A stretch of DNA of 64,000 nucleotides from a virus (IMGVR_UViG_3300028274_000008:1-64000); one strand, 5' to 3'. Shown: positions 42,193 through 50,212, numbered from the stretch's first letter. Notes: generated by a model from the sequence alone, not told the origin. A program made the numbers and translations.

Positions 42193-42204
42193 ACAGGAGT
42201 AACT

Positions 42205-43161
42205 ATGCAACATATTCTTTTTGGTTCAGATTCTTCTTTAGTTTCTATTGCTATTTTAATTAAAACTACGGCTTTTGCTAAAAGTACAATCCAAAGGGCT
42301 TATGTAACCCCATCAACTATTCCTTCTGAAAAATTTATAGCTTTTGATTTAGCATATACTTTAAATAATAAATGTCCTGCTAAACTGGCTAAAGAACATC
42401 TTGAAGACTTACTGCCTGAAATAAGTATTTTAAATGTAACTACTCTTTTGGTTTGTGATCCAATTTACTTTAAAATATTAACCAAATTAAAAAAGGTTAA
42501 TGACTGTTATGGGCATATTTATGAATGTGCCATTAAAGATTATGAATACTTAGATATTATTTTAGCACCCAACTACCAATCAGTACTTTATAATCCTGCA
42601 ATACAAAGTAAGATCGATACAGCCAATGAAACCCTCATTGATCATGTGGGCAACACTTATGTAGTTCCAGGAACTAATGTTATTCATTCTGCCTATTATC
42701 CAGAAACTATATCCGCTATTAAAGCAGCTTTACATGATCTGCAGCAATATCCAGCATTAACATGTGATATTGAAGCAACTAGTTTAAAATTCTATAAAGC
42801 AAAGATAGAAACAATAGCTTTTGCTTGGGATAAACATAATTTTATTGCTTTTTGTGTAGGAAGAGACAACACCACAAATACACAAATTCAAATACAAACC
42901 ATGTTACGAAAGTTTTTTACGTTGTACAAAGGTACAACAATATGGCATAATGCAAATTATGATCATAAAGTTTTAATTTATAATCTATGGATGCAACATT
43001 TAGCTGATTATAAAAATATGATTAAAGGAATTAAAATTATGACTAAAAACTTTGAAGACACGAAACTAATAGCTTATCTTGCAACTAATAATGCTATTCA
43101 AAACAAGTTAAGTTTAAAAGAACTGTCTTCCCCTTTTATGGGTAATTATGGAGTACTTTAA
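42205..43161 (+). CDS. DNA polymerase, N-terminal fragment (Exo I and Exo II)
   Basis: A 318-residue fragment of an N4 gp39-type family A DNA polymerase. After about 180 residues of an N-terminal region it carries exonuclease motif I (CDIEAT, Asp188/Glu190) and motif II (WHNANYDHK, Asp253). The frame ends shortly after SLKELSSPFMGNYGV. The missing Exo III is on the fragment at 43813. The break was caused by the homing gene at 43163, so proofreading would need the two chains to assemble. Confidence 0.9.
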   Translation: MQHILFGSDSSLVSIAILIKTTAFAKSTIQRAYVTPSTIPSEKFIAFDLAYTLNNKCPAKLAKEHLEDLLPEISILNVTTLLVCDPIYFKILTKLKKVNDCYGHIYECAIKDYEYLDIILAPNYQSVLYNPAIQSKIDTANETLIDHVGNTYVVPGTNVIHSAYYPETISAIKAALHDLQQYPALTCDIEATSLKFYKAKIETIAFAWDKHNFIAFCVGRDNTTNTQIQIQTMLRKFFTLYKGTTIWHNANYDHKVLIYNLWMQHLADYKNMIKGIKIMTKNFEDTKLIAYLATNNAIQNKLSLKELSSPFMGNYGVL

Positions 43162-43162
43162 A

Positions 43163-43813
43163 ATGAAACAAAAATTAGTAGGTAAACGTTTTGGTAAATT
43201 ATTAGTCATTAATGAAGAACCAGAAAGAGCAAACAATTCAAGGTATTTTAAAGTACTTTGTGATTGTGGTAATACCCCTGTAATGCATATGTCTAGTATA
43301 AAACGTAAAATAGCAGGTATTAAAAGTTGTGGTTGTGCTAATAAACATAATGGTACTGGGACCCGTTTACACAGTATTTGGCAAAATATGAAACAACGCT
43401 GTTTAAATCCAAAAAATACTAATTATAGAAATTATGGAAAAAAAGGTATCACAATCTGTACTCTTTGGTTAGAAGATTTTACTTTGTTTCGTACTTGGGC
43501 TTTAAATAGTGGATACCACGCTAATTTAACTATAGACAGAAAAAACGGAAAATTAGGATATACACCATTAAATTGTAGATGGGTAGACCAAATAACACAA
43601 ACTCGTAATTCTTATAAACGAAGGAAAACCAATTCAAAATATATTGGAGTATGTTTTTACCAACGTACTAAATTATGGGCAGCATATATTAATGTTGACA
43701 AAAAACGTATCCATTTAGGTTTTCACTCTTCCGAATATAAAGCGGCTATAGCTAGAGATTCTTATATTGTAGCACATAATTTACAAAATTTTATTATGAA
43801 TGAGGTGTTATAG
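43163..43813 (+). CDS. Free-standing HNH/AP2-type homing endonuclease splitting DNA polymerase
   Basis: About 216 residues from the ATG at 43163, which has GGAG nine bases upstream within the polymerase 3' end. N-terminal zinc-binding motif (CDCG ... SCGC) and the family signature LHSIWQNMKQRCLNP, YGKKGI, then a C-terminal AP2-like domain (YIGVCFYQRTKLWAAYI). The gene fills nearly all the gap between the polymerase fragments, so no group I intron can fit. Its stop overlaps the GTG of the next polymerase fragment. Confidence 0.9.
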   Translation: MKQKLVGKRFGKLLVINEEPERANNSRYFKVLCDCGNTPVMHMSSIKRKIAGIKSCGCANKHNGTGTRLHSIWQNMKQRCLNPKNTNYRNYGKKGITICTLWLEDFTLFRTWALNSGYHANLTIDRKNGKLGYTPLNCRWVDQITQTRNSYKRRKTNSKYIGVCFYQRTKLWAAYINVDKKRIHLGFHSSEYKAAIARDSYIVAHNLQNFIMNEVL

Positions 43814-45447
43814 TGGGTGTTACTGCAAAAATAGCAACTCCAGATTTATTAAAGTATAATGGTCAAGATTGCTTGGCTACCTGGTACGTTAATGAGACCC
43901 ATAAACCAACAATGATAGCTGATCAACAAGAGCAACTATATGAAGAATTATTTAAACCAACAGTAATTACTCTCTTGCAGACTGAGCTGTGTGGCATGCC
44001 AATTAATCCAAAAAAAGTACAATTTGCTAAACTTCATTTAGTTTCTATTGAACATACCTGTTTAGATTATTTTAATAATTCTAAATTAATCCAAGATTTT
44101 CATTTTACTCAATTAATAGCATTAGCAGAAAAGATGACTGCTAAAGCTAAAAAGAAAATTTACGATATCACTGATCCAATCATTGCCCGGGAAGTATTTA
44201 ATCCTGGCAGTGATACCCAACTCAGGGCTTTAATCTTTGATTATATGGGTTACGATATAATCAATCTTACAAAAGGTAAACAAGCCTCTACCAGCAAGGG
44301 TACCATTGAGAAGTTAATTAATCATGCCAAGACTCCTGAACATAAAGAAATATTTGAACATCTTATTAAATTAGCTGATGTCAGTATCTTACTTTCAACT
44401 TTTATTCCTTCAATGGAGAAAGCACAAAGATTACCTGATGGTAGTTACCGGTTATATGGTAACTTTAATCTTGGCGGAACCCAAAGCTTAAGGCTATCCA
44501 GTTCAGATCCTAATCTGCAAAATATTCCATCACATTCAATATTTGCTCAAATCATTAAAGAATGCTTCGAACCGATTATTGGTTGGTTATTCTTTGGTTC
44601 AGACTTTGATGCACTGGAAGATAAAACAAATGCTCTAATAACTAAAGATCCAAATAAATTAAAAATCTATACTGATGGTTTTTGTGGCCACTGTCTTCGG
44701 GCATTCTCTTACTTTGGCGATAAAATGAATGGTATTATTGAAACAGTTACTTCTATTAATTCCATTAAAAAACTCTATCCTGATCTAAGACAAGATTCTA
44801 AAGCCCCTACCTTTGCACTTACCTACGGGGGAAGTTTTCATACTTTAATGAAGAATTGTGGATTTACTAAACCTCAAGCCAAACAAATTGAAAAGATGTA
44901 CCACCAGCTTTACACCGTAGCAGATAAATGGGTTGATAATCTTGTAGAGCAAGCCAAAAAAATAGGATACATTCCATTAGCATTTGGTGGCCGGATACGT
45001 ACCCCATTGCTCGCTAAAACCGTAGGGAAGGTCAAAGTACCCTTTGCAGCTCAAAAGGAGGCTAGGAGTGCAGGAAATGCTGCTACACAGTCATATTGTT
45101 TCCTAACCCAACGTGCAATGAATGAATTCAGAGAAAGAGTATGGGCTTCACCATATATTTACACTATATTACCTGCTGCTACAATTCATGATGCAGCTTA
45201 TTACGTGGGACAAGATAATGCTGATCTGATCAAATGGGCCAATGATAATCTCATTGATTGTATGGCTTGGCAGCAATTACCTGAACTAATGCATCCTACG
45301 ATTAAAATAAGCTCTGGATTAGAGATTTACTGGCCTTCCTGGGGTAATAAGGTCAAAATACCCAATAACGCTTCTAAACAGCAAATTAAAGCCCTTTGTT
45401 TGAAAGCTGAACAAGAAGAAAAGGCTAAACAATTAATTACACCATAA
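43813..45447 (+). CDS. DNA polymerase, C-terminal fragment (Exo III and polymerase domain)
   Basis: A 544-residue fragment with GTG start (ribosome-binding site GAGGTG). Exonuclease motif III (YNGQDC, Tyr15/Asp19) is at the very N-terminus. Polymerase motif A is in SDFDALEDKT, motif B in RQDSKAPTFALTYGG, and motif C in IHDAAYYV. Together with 42205-43161 it totals 862 residues, normal for N4-type DNA polymerase. Start at GTG overlaps the homing gene stop. Confidence 0.92.
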   Translation: MGVTAKIATPDLLKYNGQDCLATWYVNETHKPTMIADQQEQLYEELFKPTVITLLQTELCGMPINPKKVQFAKLHLVSIEHTCLDYFNNSKLIQDFHFTQLIALAEKMTAKAKKKIYDITDPIIAREVFNPGSDTQLRALIFDYMGYDIINLTKGKQASTSKGTIEKLINHAKTPEHKEIFEHLIKLADVSILLSTFIPSMEKAQRLPDGSYRLYGNFNLGGTQSLRLSSSDPNLQNIPSHSIFAQIIKECFEPIIGWLFFGSDFDALEDKTNALITKDPNKLKIYTDGFCGHCLRAFSYFGDKMNGIIETVTSINSIKKLYPDLRQDSKAPTFALTYGGSFHTLMKNCGFTKPQAKQIEKMYHQLYTVADKWVDNLVEQAKKIGYIPLAFGGRIRTPLLAKTVGKVKVPFAAQKEARSAGNAATQSYCFLTQRAMNEFRERVWASPYIYTILPAATIHDAAYYVGQDNADLIKWANDNLIDCMAWQQLPELMHPTIKISSGLEIYWPSWGNKVKIPNNASKQQIKALCLKAEQEEKAKQLITP

Positions 45448-45457
45448 GGAGTAAATT

Positions 45458-45814
45458 ATGTCAGATCTAAGTCATTACCCAAAAACAGATAAATTTGAAA
45501 TTATAGATACCATTGGTACCCCTCACCCATTTTGTATTACACCCCGTCATGTAGTATTTGCCTCTGATCATCATGGAGGTATGCTGGGAAAAGAGGCAAT
45601 AGAAGCCTATGAAAAATCAAAAGGATCCTGTCATTGTGGGGTAAAAGGATGCCAATTATCTTTTGCAGAACATGAGACTGCTTTGCTTATTGCAGTAGAT
45701 GACTCCCGGGAATTAGGGGCGATACCAGAATTACCTACTTATTTATTAAAATGTAAACCTATCTGTGAAAAAGATGGTTATGCTGGTTTTGCTTTTATGA
45801 AAAAGAAATCATGA
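45458..45814 (+). CDS. His/Cys-rich protein, 118 residues
   Basis: ATG after AAGGAGTAAATT. A HVVFASDHHGG segment near residue 30 and a CHCGVKGC cluster near 55 suggest metal binding. It is common in phages as a hypothetical protein behind DNA polymerase. Overlaps the next gene by 4 bases. Confidence 0.55.
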   Translation: MSDLSHYPKTDKFEIIDTIGTPHPFCITPRHVVFASDHHGGMLGKEAIEAYEKSKGSCHCGVKGCQLSFAEHETALLIAVDDSRELGAIPELPTYLLKCKPICEKDGYAGFAFMKKKS

Positions 45815-46014
45815 CACCTGAAGACATAGACTTACATAAACTTGCTATTGGTCAATTAGACCATACTGACATGGCAATCATACATCGATTTGCTCCTTCG
45901 GAACACCCATTCTTTACAGTGGATACCGGTCTATCTAAATATTTCAATGATAGATTTAAAAAACTTGGAGGGATGACTCCAGAAATATCTAAATTAATAG
46001 GATGGCAAATGTGA
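45811..46014 (+). CDS. Small protein, 67 residues
   Basis: Coupled to the previous gene by ATGA. It is acidic with a Phe/His-rich segment (FAPSEHPFFTVD) reminiscent of small phage proteins of unknown function. Overlaps the next start by 13 bases. Confidence 0.5.
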   Translation: MTPEDIDLHKLAIGQLDHTDMAIIHRFAPSEHPFFTVDTGLSKYFNDRFKKLGGMTPEISKLIGWQM

Positions 46015-46220
46015 CTCTTATCTGTCCATTCTGTAAAAGCAAAGCAGTAAGATATTATGCAAAACGCACACGCGGAGGACTGAGACCTCTTTCGCATATT
46101 GTCTTTTGTATAAGTTGTGAGGCTAAAGGACCTAAAGCTCTAACCAAAAAAGAAGCTATTAAATTATGGAGCATAACACTATCTACTGGCGAAAGGAAAA
46201 TATATGATCTTATCAGTTGA
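46002..46220 (+). CDS. Lar-like restriction-alleviation zinc-ribbon protein
   Basis: A 72-residue zinc ribbon with CPFC near residue 9 and CISC near residue 38, followed by EAIKLW. This is the pattern of Lar/restriction-alleviation-type and related small proteins (CPFCGs...C..C...AI..WN). Function as an anti-restriction factor is possible but not shown here. Confidence 0.6.
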   Translation: MANVTLICPFCKSKAVRYYAKRTRGGLRPLSHIVFCISCEAKGPKALTKKEAIKLWSITLSTGERKIYDLIS

Positions 46221-46461
46221 AATACCAAAAAGATGTTATTGTGATAATACTCATCAAAACAATCAAACTGTTTGTATAGAATGTTGGGTATTGGGTTATA
46301 GGTATAATTCACCATTTTATCCACGAGTTTGGTGGAACCCTATTTTAACTAATATACACGCAGTAAAAATAAAAACTGAATATGCTAAAGGAAATATTTC
46401 ACAAAGAACTTTAGCTAAAAAATATAATATAAGTCAAAGTAACATGCATAATCAATCTTAA
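46204..46461 (+). CDS. Small HTH protein
   Basis: An 85-residue protein. The N-terminal half has a CYCD..C..C cluster; the C-terminal half is a helix-turn-helix (YAKGNISQRTLAKKYNISQS) like those of small regulators. Overlaps the preceding gene by 17 bases. Likely DNA binding. Confidence 0.6.
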   Translation: MILSVEIPKRCYCDNTHQNNQTVCIECWVLGYRYNSPFYPRVWWNPILTNIHAVKIKTEYAKGNISQRTLAKKYNISQSNMHNQS

Positions 46462-46481
46462 AGCTTATAAGGAGGCTTAAT

Positions 46482-47078
46482 ATGGTACTTTCAGTTGATC
46501 CAGGATTATCTAATTATGGTTATGCCGTTTGGAATGAGTATGGAGAGATCTGTGATACTGGTCTTCTTCAAACCAAAAAAACTAAAAGAAAGAATATATT
46601 GGTAGCTGATGACATGGTGCACAGGATGGCTAGGCTTACCGTTGATCTTGAATGGGTTATCAGAGCATTTAAGATCAAAGCAGTCATTGGAGAACGCCCA
46701 GGATTTGCCAGTCAGAATTCAGCAGCAATGAGAGATATGTCAGCCAGTATGGCTGTATCAGTGGCTGTATTTACAATGCTTAATTTATCAATGGAATGGG
46801 CAACCCCAGAAGAAGTTAAAGTAGCTTTTACTGGTAAAAAAACAGCTTCTAAAAAAGAAATGATGATAAAGGTTTGTAAACGGCATTCTTGGAATATTAC
46901 TACTAAAAGGGTTAATTTTAAAAATTCTAAACAACTTAAACGTTTAGATAATATTTACCATCCAATGGGTGTACCAATGGGAGCCAATAAATTTGAACAT
47001 ATTGCTGATGCAGTTGCTGCAGCTCATGCCTTAAAGAACGGTAACATTATTAAAATGTATTTAAATAAAAGAAGATAA
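46482..47078 (+). CDS. RuvC-like Holliday junction resolvase
   Basis: A 198-residue RNase H-fold nuclease: LSVDPGLSNYGYAV (catalytic Asp6), a second acidic residue in VIGERP near 70, and C-terminal HIADAVAAAHA with the last catalytic Asp. ATG after AAGGAGGC. Resolves recombination intermediates before packaging. An alternative is that it provides a nuclease to the guide-array system, but nothing shows this. Confidence 0.88.
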   Translation: MVLSVDPGLSNYGYAVWNEYGEICDTGLLQTKKTKRKNILVADDMVHRMARLTVDLEWVIRAFKIKAVIGERPGFASQNSAAMRDMSASMAVSVAVFTMLNLSMEWATPEEVKVAFTGKKTASKKEMMIKVCKRHSWNITTKRVNFKNSKQLKRLDNIYHPMGVPMGANKFEHIADAVAAAHALKNGNIIKMYLNKRR

Positions 47079-47084
47079 CCAATT

Positions 47085-47162
47085 TAAGGGCAACACTACA
47101 CTGGGTGGGGGATTAAAATTAAAGTTTCCTCATATAGTTTCTTTGATTCCCAGTTGCCCTTA
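47085..47162 (+). terminator. Long stem-loop after the resolvase gene
   Basis: TAAGGGCAAC (47085-47094) and GTTGCCCTTA (47153-47162) pair perfectly over 10 bases with a 58-nt loop. Inner TGGG/CCCA can pair. CTTTTAAACC follows. Same design as at 39150 and 41706. Confidence 0.5.
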
Positions 47163-47187
47163 CTTTTAAACCAAAAAGGAAAATATT

Positions 47188-47475
47188 ATGCATATTATAA
47201 TAGGAGATCTTGTATTACGCAGTGGACCTAATGATTTTGTAATTTCTGATAAAGAACCCTTCATAAGTAAAAAAGGAATAAAAACATATTACAATGCTAC
47301 TTATTACCCTACAATAGAATCAGCCTTAAATAACGTGTTAAAGAGACGTTTACTCAAAAGTGATGCTACTACCCTCACAGAACTCAGAAACGAATTGTTG
47401 GCACATAGACAGGAGCTGAGTGAGATATTTAAAGAGATTATTACAACCAACCCTGAACCAAAGGAAAAAGAATGA
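47188..47475 (+). CDS. Protein of 95 residues, unknown
   Basis: ATG after AAAAAGGAAAATATT. First half beta-rich, second half a helix with many Leu, Glu and Arg. The fold resembles small phage helper proteins with YYPTIESALNNVLKR-like segments. It overlaps the next gene by 4 bases. Confidence 0.55.
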   Translation: MHIIIGDLVLRSGPNDFVISDKEPFISKKGIKTYYNATYYPTIESALNNVLKRRLLKSDATTLTELRNELLAHRQELSEIFKEIITTNPEPKEKE

Positions 47476-47792
47476 AAAAATTAACTTACTATTTGCCCTT
47501 AGTGGGCCCTAAGACCACTGCAGTATTTTTGATGTATAATGAAGATACTTTTAAGGCTGTTGCTAGAGGAGTTGCCTTCTGTAGTGACAAAGATCAATTC
47601 AATAAAAAAAGAGGAAGATCTATTGCTGCTGGTAGAGCATGTAAAGCTTTCATGAATGCTGAGACCTGTCCCAATAATAAAATTCGAAGAAAGACTGTAC
47701 CTGCTATAGATTTCACTAATAAATGCACTTACCTCCCTACTCTTACTGAATTTGAAAAGACTCTCATAGCCAAAATAAATAATTTAGATTAA
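47472..47792 (+). CDS. Protein of 106 residues, unknown
   Basis: Coupled to the previous gene by ATGA. Basic with a central KKRGRSIAAGRACKA segment resembling a nucleic-acid contact loop. No family recognised. Confidence 0.5.
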   Translation: MKKLTYYLPLVGPKTTAVFLMYNEDTFKAVARGVAFCSDKDQFNKKRGRSIAAGRACKAFMNAETCPNNKIRRKTVPAIDFTNKCTYLPTLTEFEKTLIAKINNLD

Positions 47793-47796
47793 TAAT

Positions 47797-48105
47797 ATGA
47801 GTGTATTTGAAGTAGGAAGATTTATAAACCGAAAATATGAAAAACATCCACACATGCATCGATGGCCTGCTGAAAAGACATTACCAATTGCTTTTGGGTT
47901 AAAAGAACTTGAACTCCAACAAGAACCCGATAATATCACTGAAAATGTTTCAGATGAGCATGGAAGATACGAAGAAATTAATAATAGAGGTATTTATGGT
48001 TTCTACAGAGAATCTGTTTGTCTTACTGAATACAGACAAGGTAAAGTAATTCAGCCAGCCCATACTTTATCTGAAATAGGTCAAGTGATACTCCGATGTG
48101 ATTAA
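47797..48105 (+). CDS. Protein of 102 residues, unknown
   Basis: Start at ATG four bases after the previous stop, with weak ribosome-binding signal, so probably reinitiated. Composition acidic and aromatic. No motif seen. Confidence 0.45.
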   Translation: MSVFEVGRFINRKYEKHPHMHRWPAEKTLPIAFGLKELELQQEPDNITENVSDEHGRYEEINNRGIYGFYRESVCLTEYRQGKVIQPAHTLSEIGQVILRCD

Positions 48106-48142
48106 TAATATATTTAAATAATATTTAATTTAAATTCCACGC

Positions 48143-48276
48143 AGTCTTGTCGTACAGGGTACTATCGTCGACCCGAGCTAAAGCTCTCTCTCCTCTGCAC
48201 CCTTCCCGACCGACTGCTGGAGTGAGCACAGAGGGCGCGAGCGAAGCGAAGGCGACCGGTAAGTGCGTCTACGACA
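48143..48276. repeat. GC-rich structured island
   Basis: TGTCGTA (48148-48154) pairs with TACGACA (48270-48276), and CCTCTG (48192-48197) with CAGAGG (48229-48234), inside a GC-rich block. Segment GGGCGCGAGCGAAGCGAAGG resembles, on the opposite strand, the island at 23615-23714. Possibly a shared mobile repeat or a stable RNA. Confidence 0.5.
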
Positions 48277-48379
48277 GCAGGAAGGTCATATAAATTATAT
48301 ATAAAACCTCTTTATATACTATATGTGTACATGACAGAATGTTTATTGGCAATAAATTCAGATAGTTACAAAAGACAAA

Positions 48380-48429
48380 ATCAAGTATATATTTTTGTTT
48401 TTAAAGTAAAATTCAAATATATACTTGAT
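48380..48429. promoter_or_regulatory. 15-bp inverted repeat upstream of winged-helix gene
   Basis: ATCAAGTATATATTT (48380-48394) is perfectly complementary to AAATATATACTTGAT (48415-48429), with a 20-base spacer, followed by CTTTTAACAGG. It could be an operator or a terminator hairpin. Confidence 0.55.
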
Positions 48430-48463
48430 CTTTTAACAGGTACCAGATAAGATGGCATAAACG

Positions 48464-48503
48464 AAATAAGACACAGTATCCCCATACTTTAATAGTCTTA
48501 TTT
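48464..48503. promoter_or_regulatory. 9-bp inverted repeat just before the winged-helix gene
   Basis: AAATAAGAC (48464-48472) with GTCTTATTT (48495-48503), 22-base spacer, ending 27 bases before the ATG. It is an operator candidate for autoregulation by the protein encoded downstream. Confidence 0.45.
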
Positions 48504-48529
48504 TCTAAATAATGAGGTCACTATAACAG

Positions 48530-48976
48530 ATGCCACAAATACAAAGCAACATTAATATTATTGAGATTAAAGGTAAGCGTCTCATTGTCAGTGAAACGCA
48601 TAAAGAAAAACTCGGTAAATTCCAAGCAATAGGGAGAATTAATAGTATGTACAGTAAAAAGGAAACAAACTTGGATATTTTTAATTTATTGGATCAAGTG
48701 TCTAAACCAGCTTATTCTTTATTTAATCAATTAAAAAGTAACCGCAATCCTACTAATAATATTTCTTTTATAAAAACATCACAGATGAATAAAAGCCAAA
48801 AGACTATGTTCAGCTCCAGGATCTTAGAATTAAAAAAACAAAATATTATTAAAAAAGCATTCACCATTGACCGCACTAAACCAATTCAAAAAGGCTCTTA
48901 CATAATTAACCCAAATCTGATACTTTGTCCGGGACATCAAGAAGAAGCCCTTAGAATATGGGACTATTTAAAATAA
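48530..48976 (+). CDS. Winged-helix DNA-binding protein, RepL-like paralogue
   Basis: A 148-residue protein. Residues about 60-130 look like a winged helix with the C-terminal signature KGSYIINPNLILCPG, similar to the protein at 23736 (HYLINPRAVLS). Preceded by two inverted repeats. It could regulate its own operon or act in replication. Confidence 0.65.
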   Translation: MPQIQSNINIIEIKGKRLIVSETHKEKLGKFQAIGRINSMYSKKETNLDIFNLLDQVSKPAYSLFNQLKSNRNPTNNISFIKTSQMNKSQKTMFSSRILELKKQNIIKKAFTIDRTKPIQKGSYIINPNLILCPGHQEEALRIWDYLK

Positions 48977-48989
48977 AAAGGAGTAACAC

Positions 48990-49250
48990 ATGACTGACAT
49001 GAACATCTTACCGCTCTATTCAAATCTTATTAAAGATCCAGATAGTAAATCAGTTTTACCTGAAGATAATTTTTATATAGCTAAAAGATTTGGGGATCAA
49101 TGGCATATTATTGAAAGTGCTATTGATGTCTCCCGGGCAGCTGCTGCTCGAATGATCATTATGAAGCAAGACCACAAAGCCCATCCTGAAACCCGGCCCA
49201 CCGATTATCGTATATTTAAAAAAGGCTTAAATAAAATTATAACTAAATGA
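48990..49250 (+). CDS. Protein of 86 residues, unknown
   Basis: ATG after AAAGGAGTAACAC. Mostly helical with a Pro/Asp-rich N-terminus. No motif seen. Directly downstream of the winged-helix gene. Confidence 0.5.
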   Translation: MTDMNILPLYSNLIKDPDSKSVLPEDNFYIAKRFGDQWHIIESAIDVSRAAAARMIIMKQDHKAHPETRPTDYRIFKKGLNKIITK

Positions 49251-49264
49251 TATATTTAGATGAC

Positions 49265-49280
49265 TGTCTCAAATGAGACA
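49265..49280 (+). terminator. Short hairpin
   Basis: TGTCTC-AAAT-GAGACA, perfect 6-bp stem. It has no T-run. It may be an attenuator between two small genes. Confidence 0.35.
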
Positions 49281-49312
49281 CATTAACAGTATAACTACTT
49301 ATTGAGAGGACT

Positions 49313-49576
49313 ATGAATAAATTTAAAAAATTAGAAGAATTATTAATTAAGTGGAAGGCCGTTCAGGAAAATTTCTACCATGATTGTACTCACTACACAC
49401 CGAAGAGCATTGATTCTTTTGTTAAAGCTTTAGAAATGGCCATTAAATATGCTAAACAGCCGTCCAATACTCAGTTGAAGCTCGATGGGCTAAAGTGTGA
49501 GGTATGCAACGGAATAAATATACATAAAGCTACTTGTAGTGCGGGTTTTGGCGCAATAATCCCGCCCACGACTTAA
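49313..49576 (+). CDS. Protein of 87 residues with a Cys/His cluster
   Basis: ATG after GAGAGGACT. Helical first part, then CEVCNGINIHKATC, a zinc-finger-like cluster, near the C-terminus. Unknown family. Confidence 0.5.
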   Translation: MNKFKKLEELLIKWKAVQENFYHDCTHYTPKSIDSFVKALEMAIKYAKQPSNTQLKLDGLKCEVCNGINIHKATCSAGFGAIIPPTT

Positions 49577-49600
49577 CCACGTTATTGATAGGACAAAAAC

Positions 49601-49783
49601 ATGCATAAAAAGATTTTCTGTGACCAACATAAATGTCTATTACGAGAGTGCGGATGCGATATCAAAGAAGCCTCTCAATCAGTAAATGCAGCGGTTGCTT
49701 ATTATACTTGCAAAAGTTGTGGCAACTATAACCTTTGGCAATATCACCGGGATTTTTGCCCAAAATGCAAAACGCACCGATGA
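49601..49783 (+). CDS. Zinc-ribbon protein of 60 residues
   Basis: Cys-rich: CDQHKC, CGC, CKSC and CPKC pairs indicate one or two zinc ribbons. ATG lies 24 bases after the previous stop with weak GATAGGA signal. Probably nucleic-acid binding. Confidence 0.5.
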   Translation: MHKKIFCDQHKCLLRECGCDIKEASQSVNAAVAYYTCKSCGNYNLWQYHRDFCPKCKTHR

Positions 49784-49829
49784 TTAAAATATTACACTAA
49801 ATAATATATCAAGATTAATTTAATAATAG

Positions 49830-49844
49830 CCAACCTCCGGTTGG
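49830..49844 (+). promoter_or_regulatory. Hairpin with TCC loop, not a full early-promoter match
   Basis: CCAACC-TCC-GGTTGG has a 6-bp stem and the same 3-nt loop as the early promoters, but the ATAT block is absent and the next gene starts only 15 bases later behind AAAGGATT. It might be a promoter of the virion-polymerase type, a relic, or a translational hairpin. Confidence 0.4.
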
Positions 49845-49859
49845 TTTAAAAGGATTACT

Positions 49860-50042
49860 ATGAAAAAGCCAAAATCTTTTACATTAGTTAATGCTATTGG
49901 TTCAAATGATAAATCAAAGATGTATCAAATATGTTGGGAACCATACCGTAAAGAATTTATTGAACCAATAACAAATAAAGAGGCTGAATCTGTACTTGGA
50001 AAAATAATCTATTGGGAGTATATGAAATGTCTAATCCGGTAA
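49860..50042 (+). CDS. Protein of 60 residues, unknown
   Basis: ATG after AAAAGGATTACT. Small alpha-beta protein with a CWEPYRKEF segment. Overlaps the next gene. No family recognised. Confidence 0.5.
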   Translation: MKKPKSFTLVNAIGSNDKSKMYQICWEPYRKEFIEPITNKEAESVLGKIIYWEYMKCLIR

Positions 50043-50212
50043 TTCTATTAGAATGTTCTTGTTGTGGTAAATGTACAAAAGGCAGACAATGGTGGAATCG
50101 AGATAATGGTTATGGTTTATGCCCTGATTGTGCTAAATGGCTCAGAGATAAAGGTAATTTAATGATATATGAAAACTATGGAACAAGAGGAGTGCACTAT
50201 GAAATATACTAA
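50027..50212 (+). CDS. Zinc-ribbon protein of 61 residues
   Basis: ATG chosen at 50027 behind GGGAGTATATG rather than the upstream TTG. CSCCGKC and CPDCAKW cysteine pairs mark a zinc ribbon. It overlaps its neighbours on both sides, as typical in this operon. Confidence 0.6.
   Translation: MSNPVILLECSCCGKCTKGRQWWNRDNGYGLCPDCAKWLRDKGNLMIYENYGTRGVHYEIY

Larger units (their letters stand above)
48106..48529. other. Regulatory gap with GC-rich island and two inverted repeats
   Basis: No gene in 424 bases. It contains the GC-rich island (48143-48276) and two inverted repeats upstream of the winged-helix gene. No early-type hairpin promoter is visible. A promoter for the gene at 48530 is expected here. 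Confidence 0.6.

Noticed and set aside
43161-43813. Intein or group I intron in DNA polymerase
   Set aside because: Stop codons at both ends exclude an intein. The gap is almost entirely the endonuclease ORF, leaving no room for a group I core, and no P7 or P8 elements are visible.
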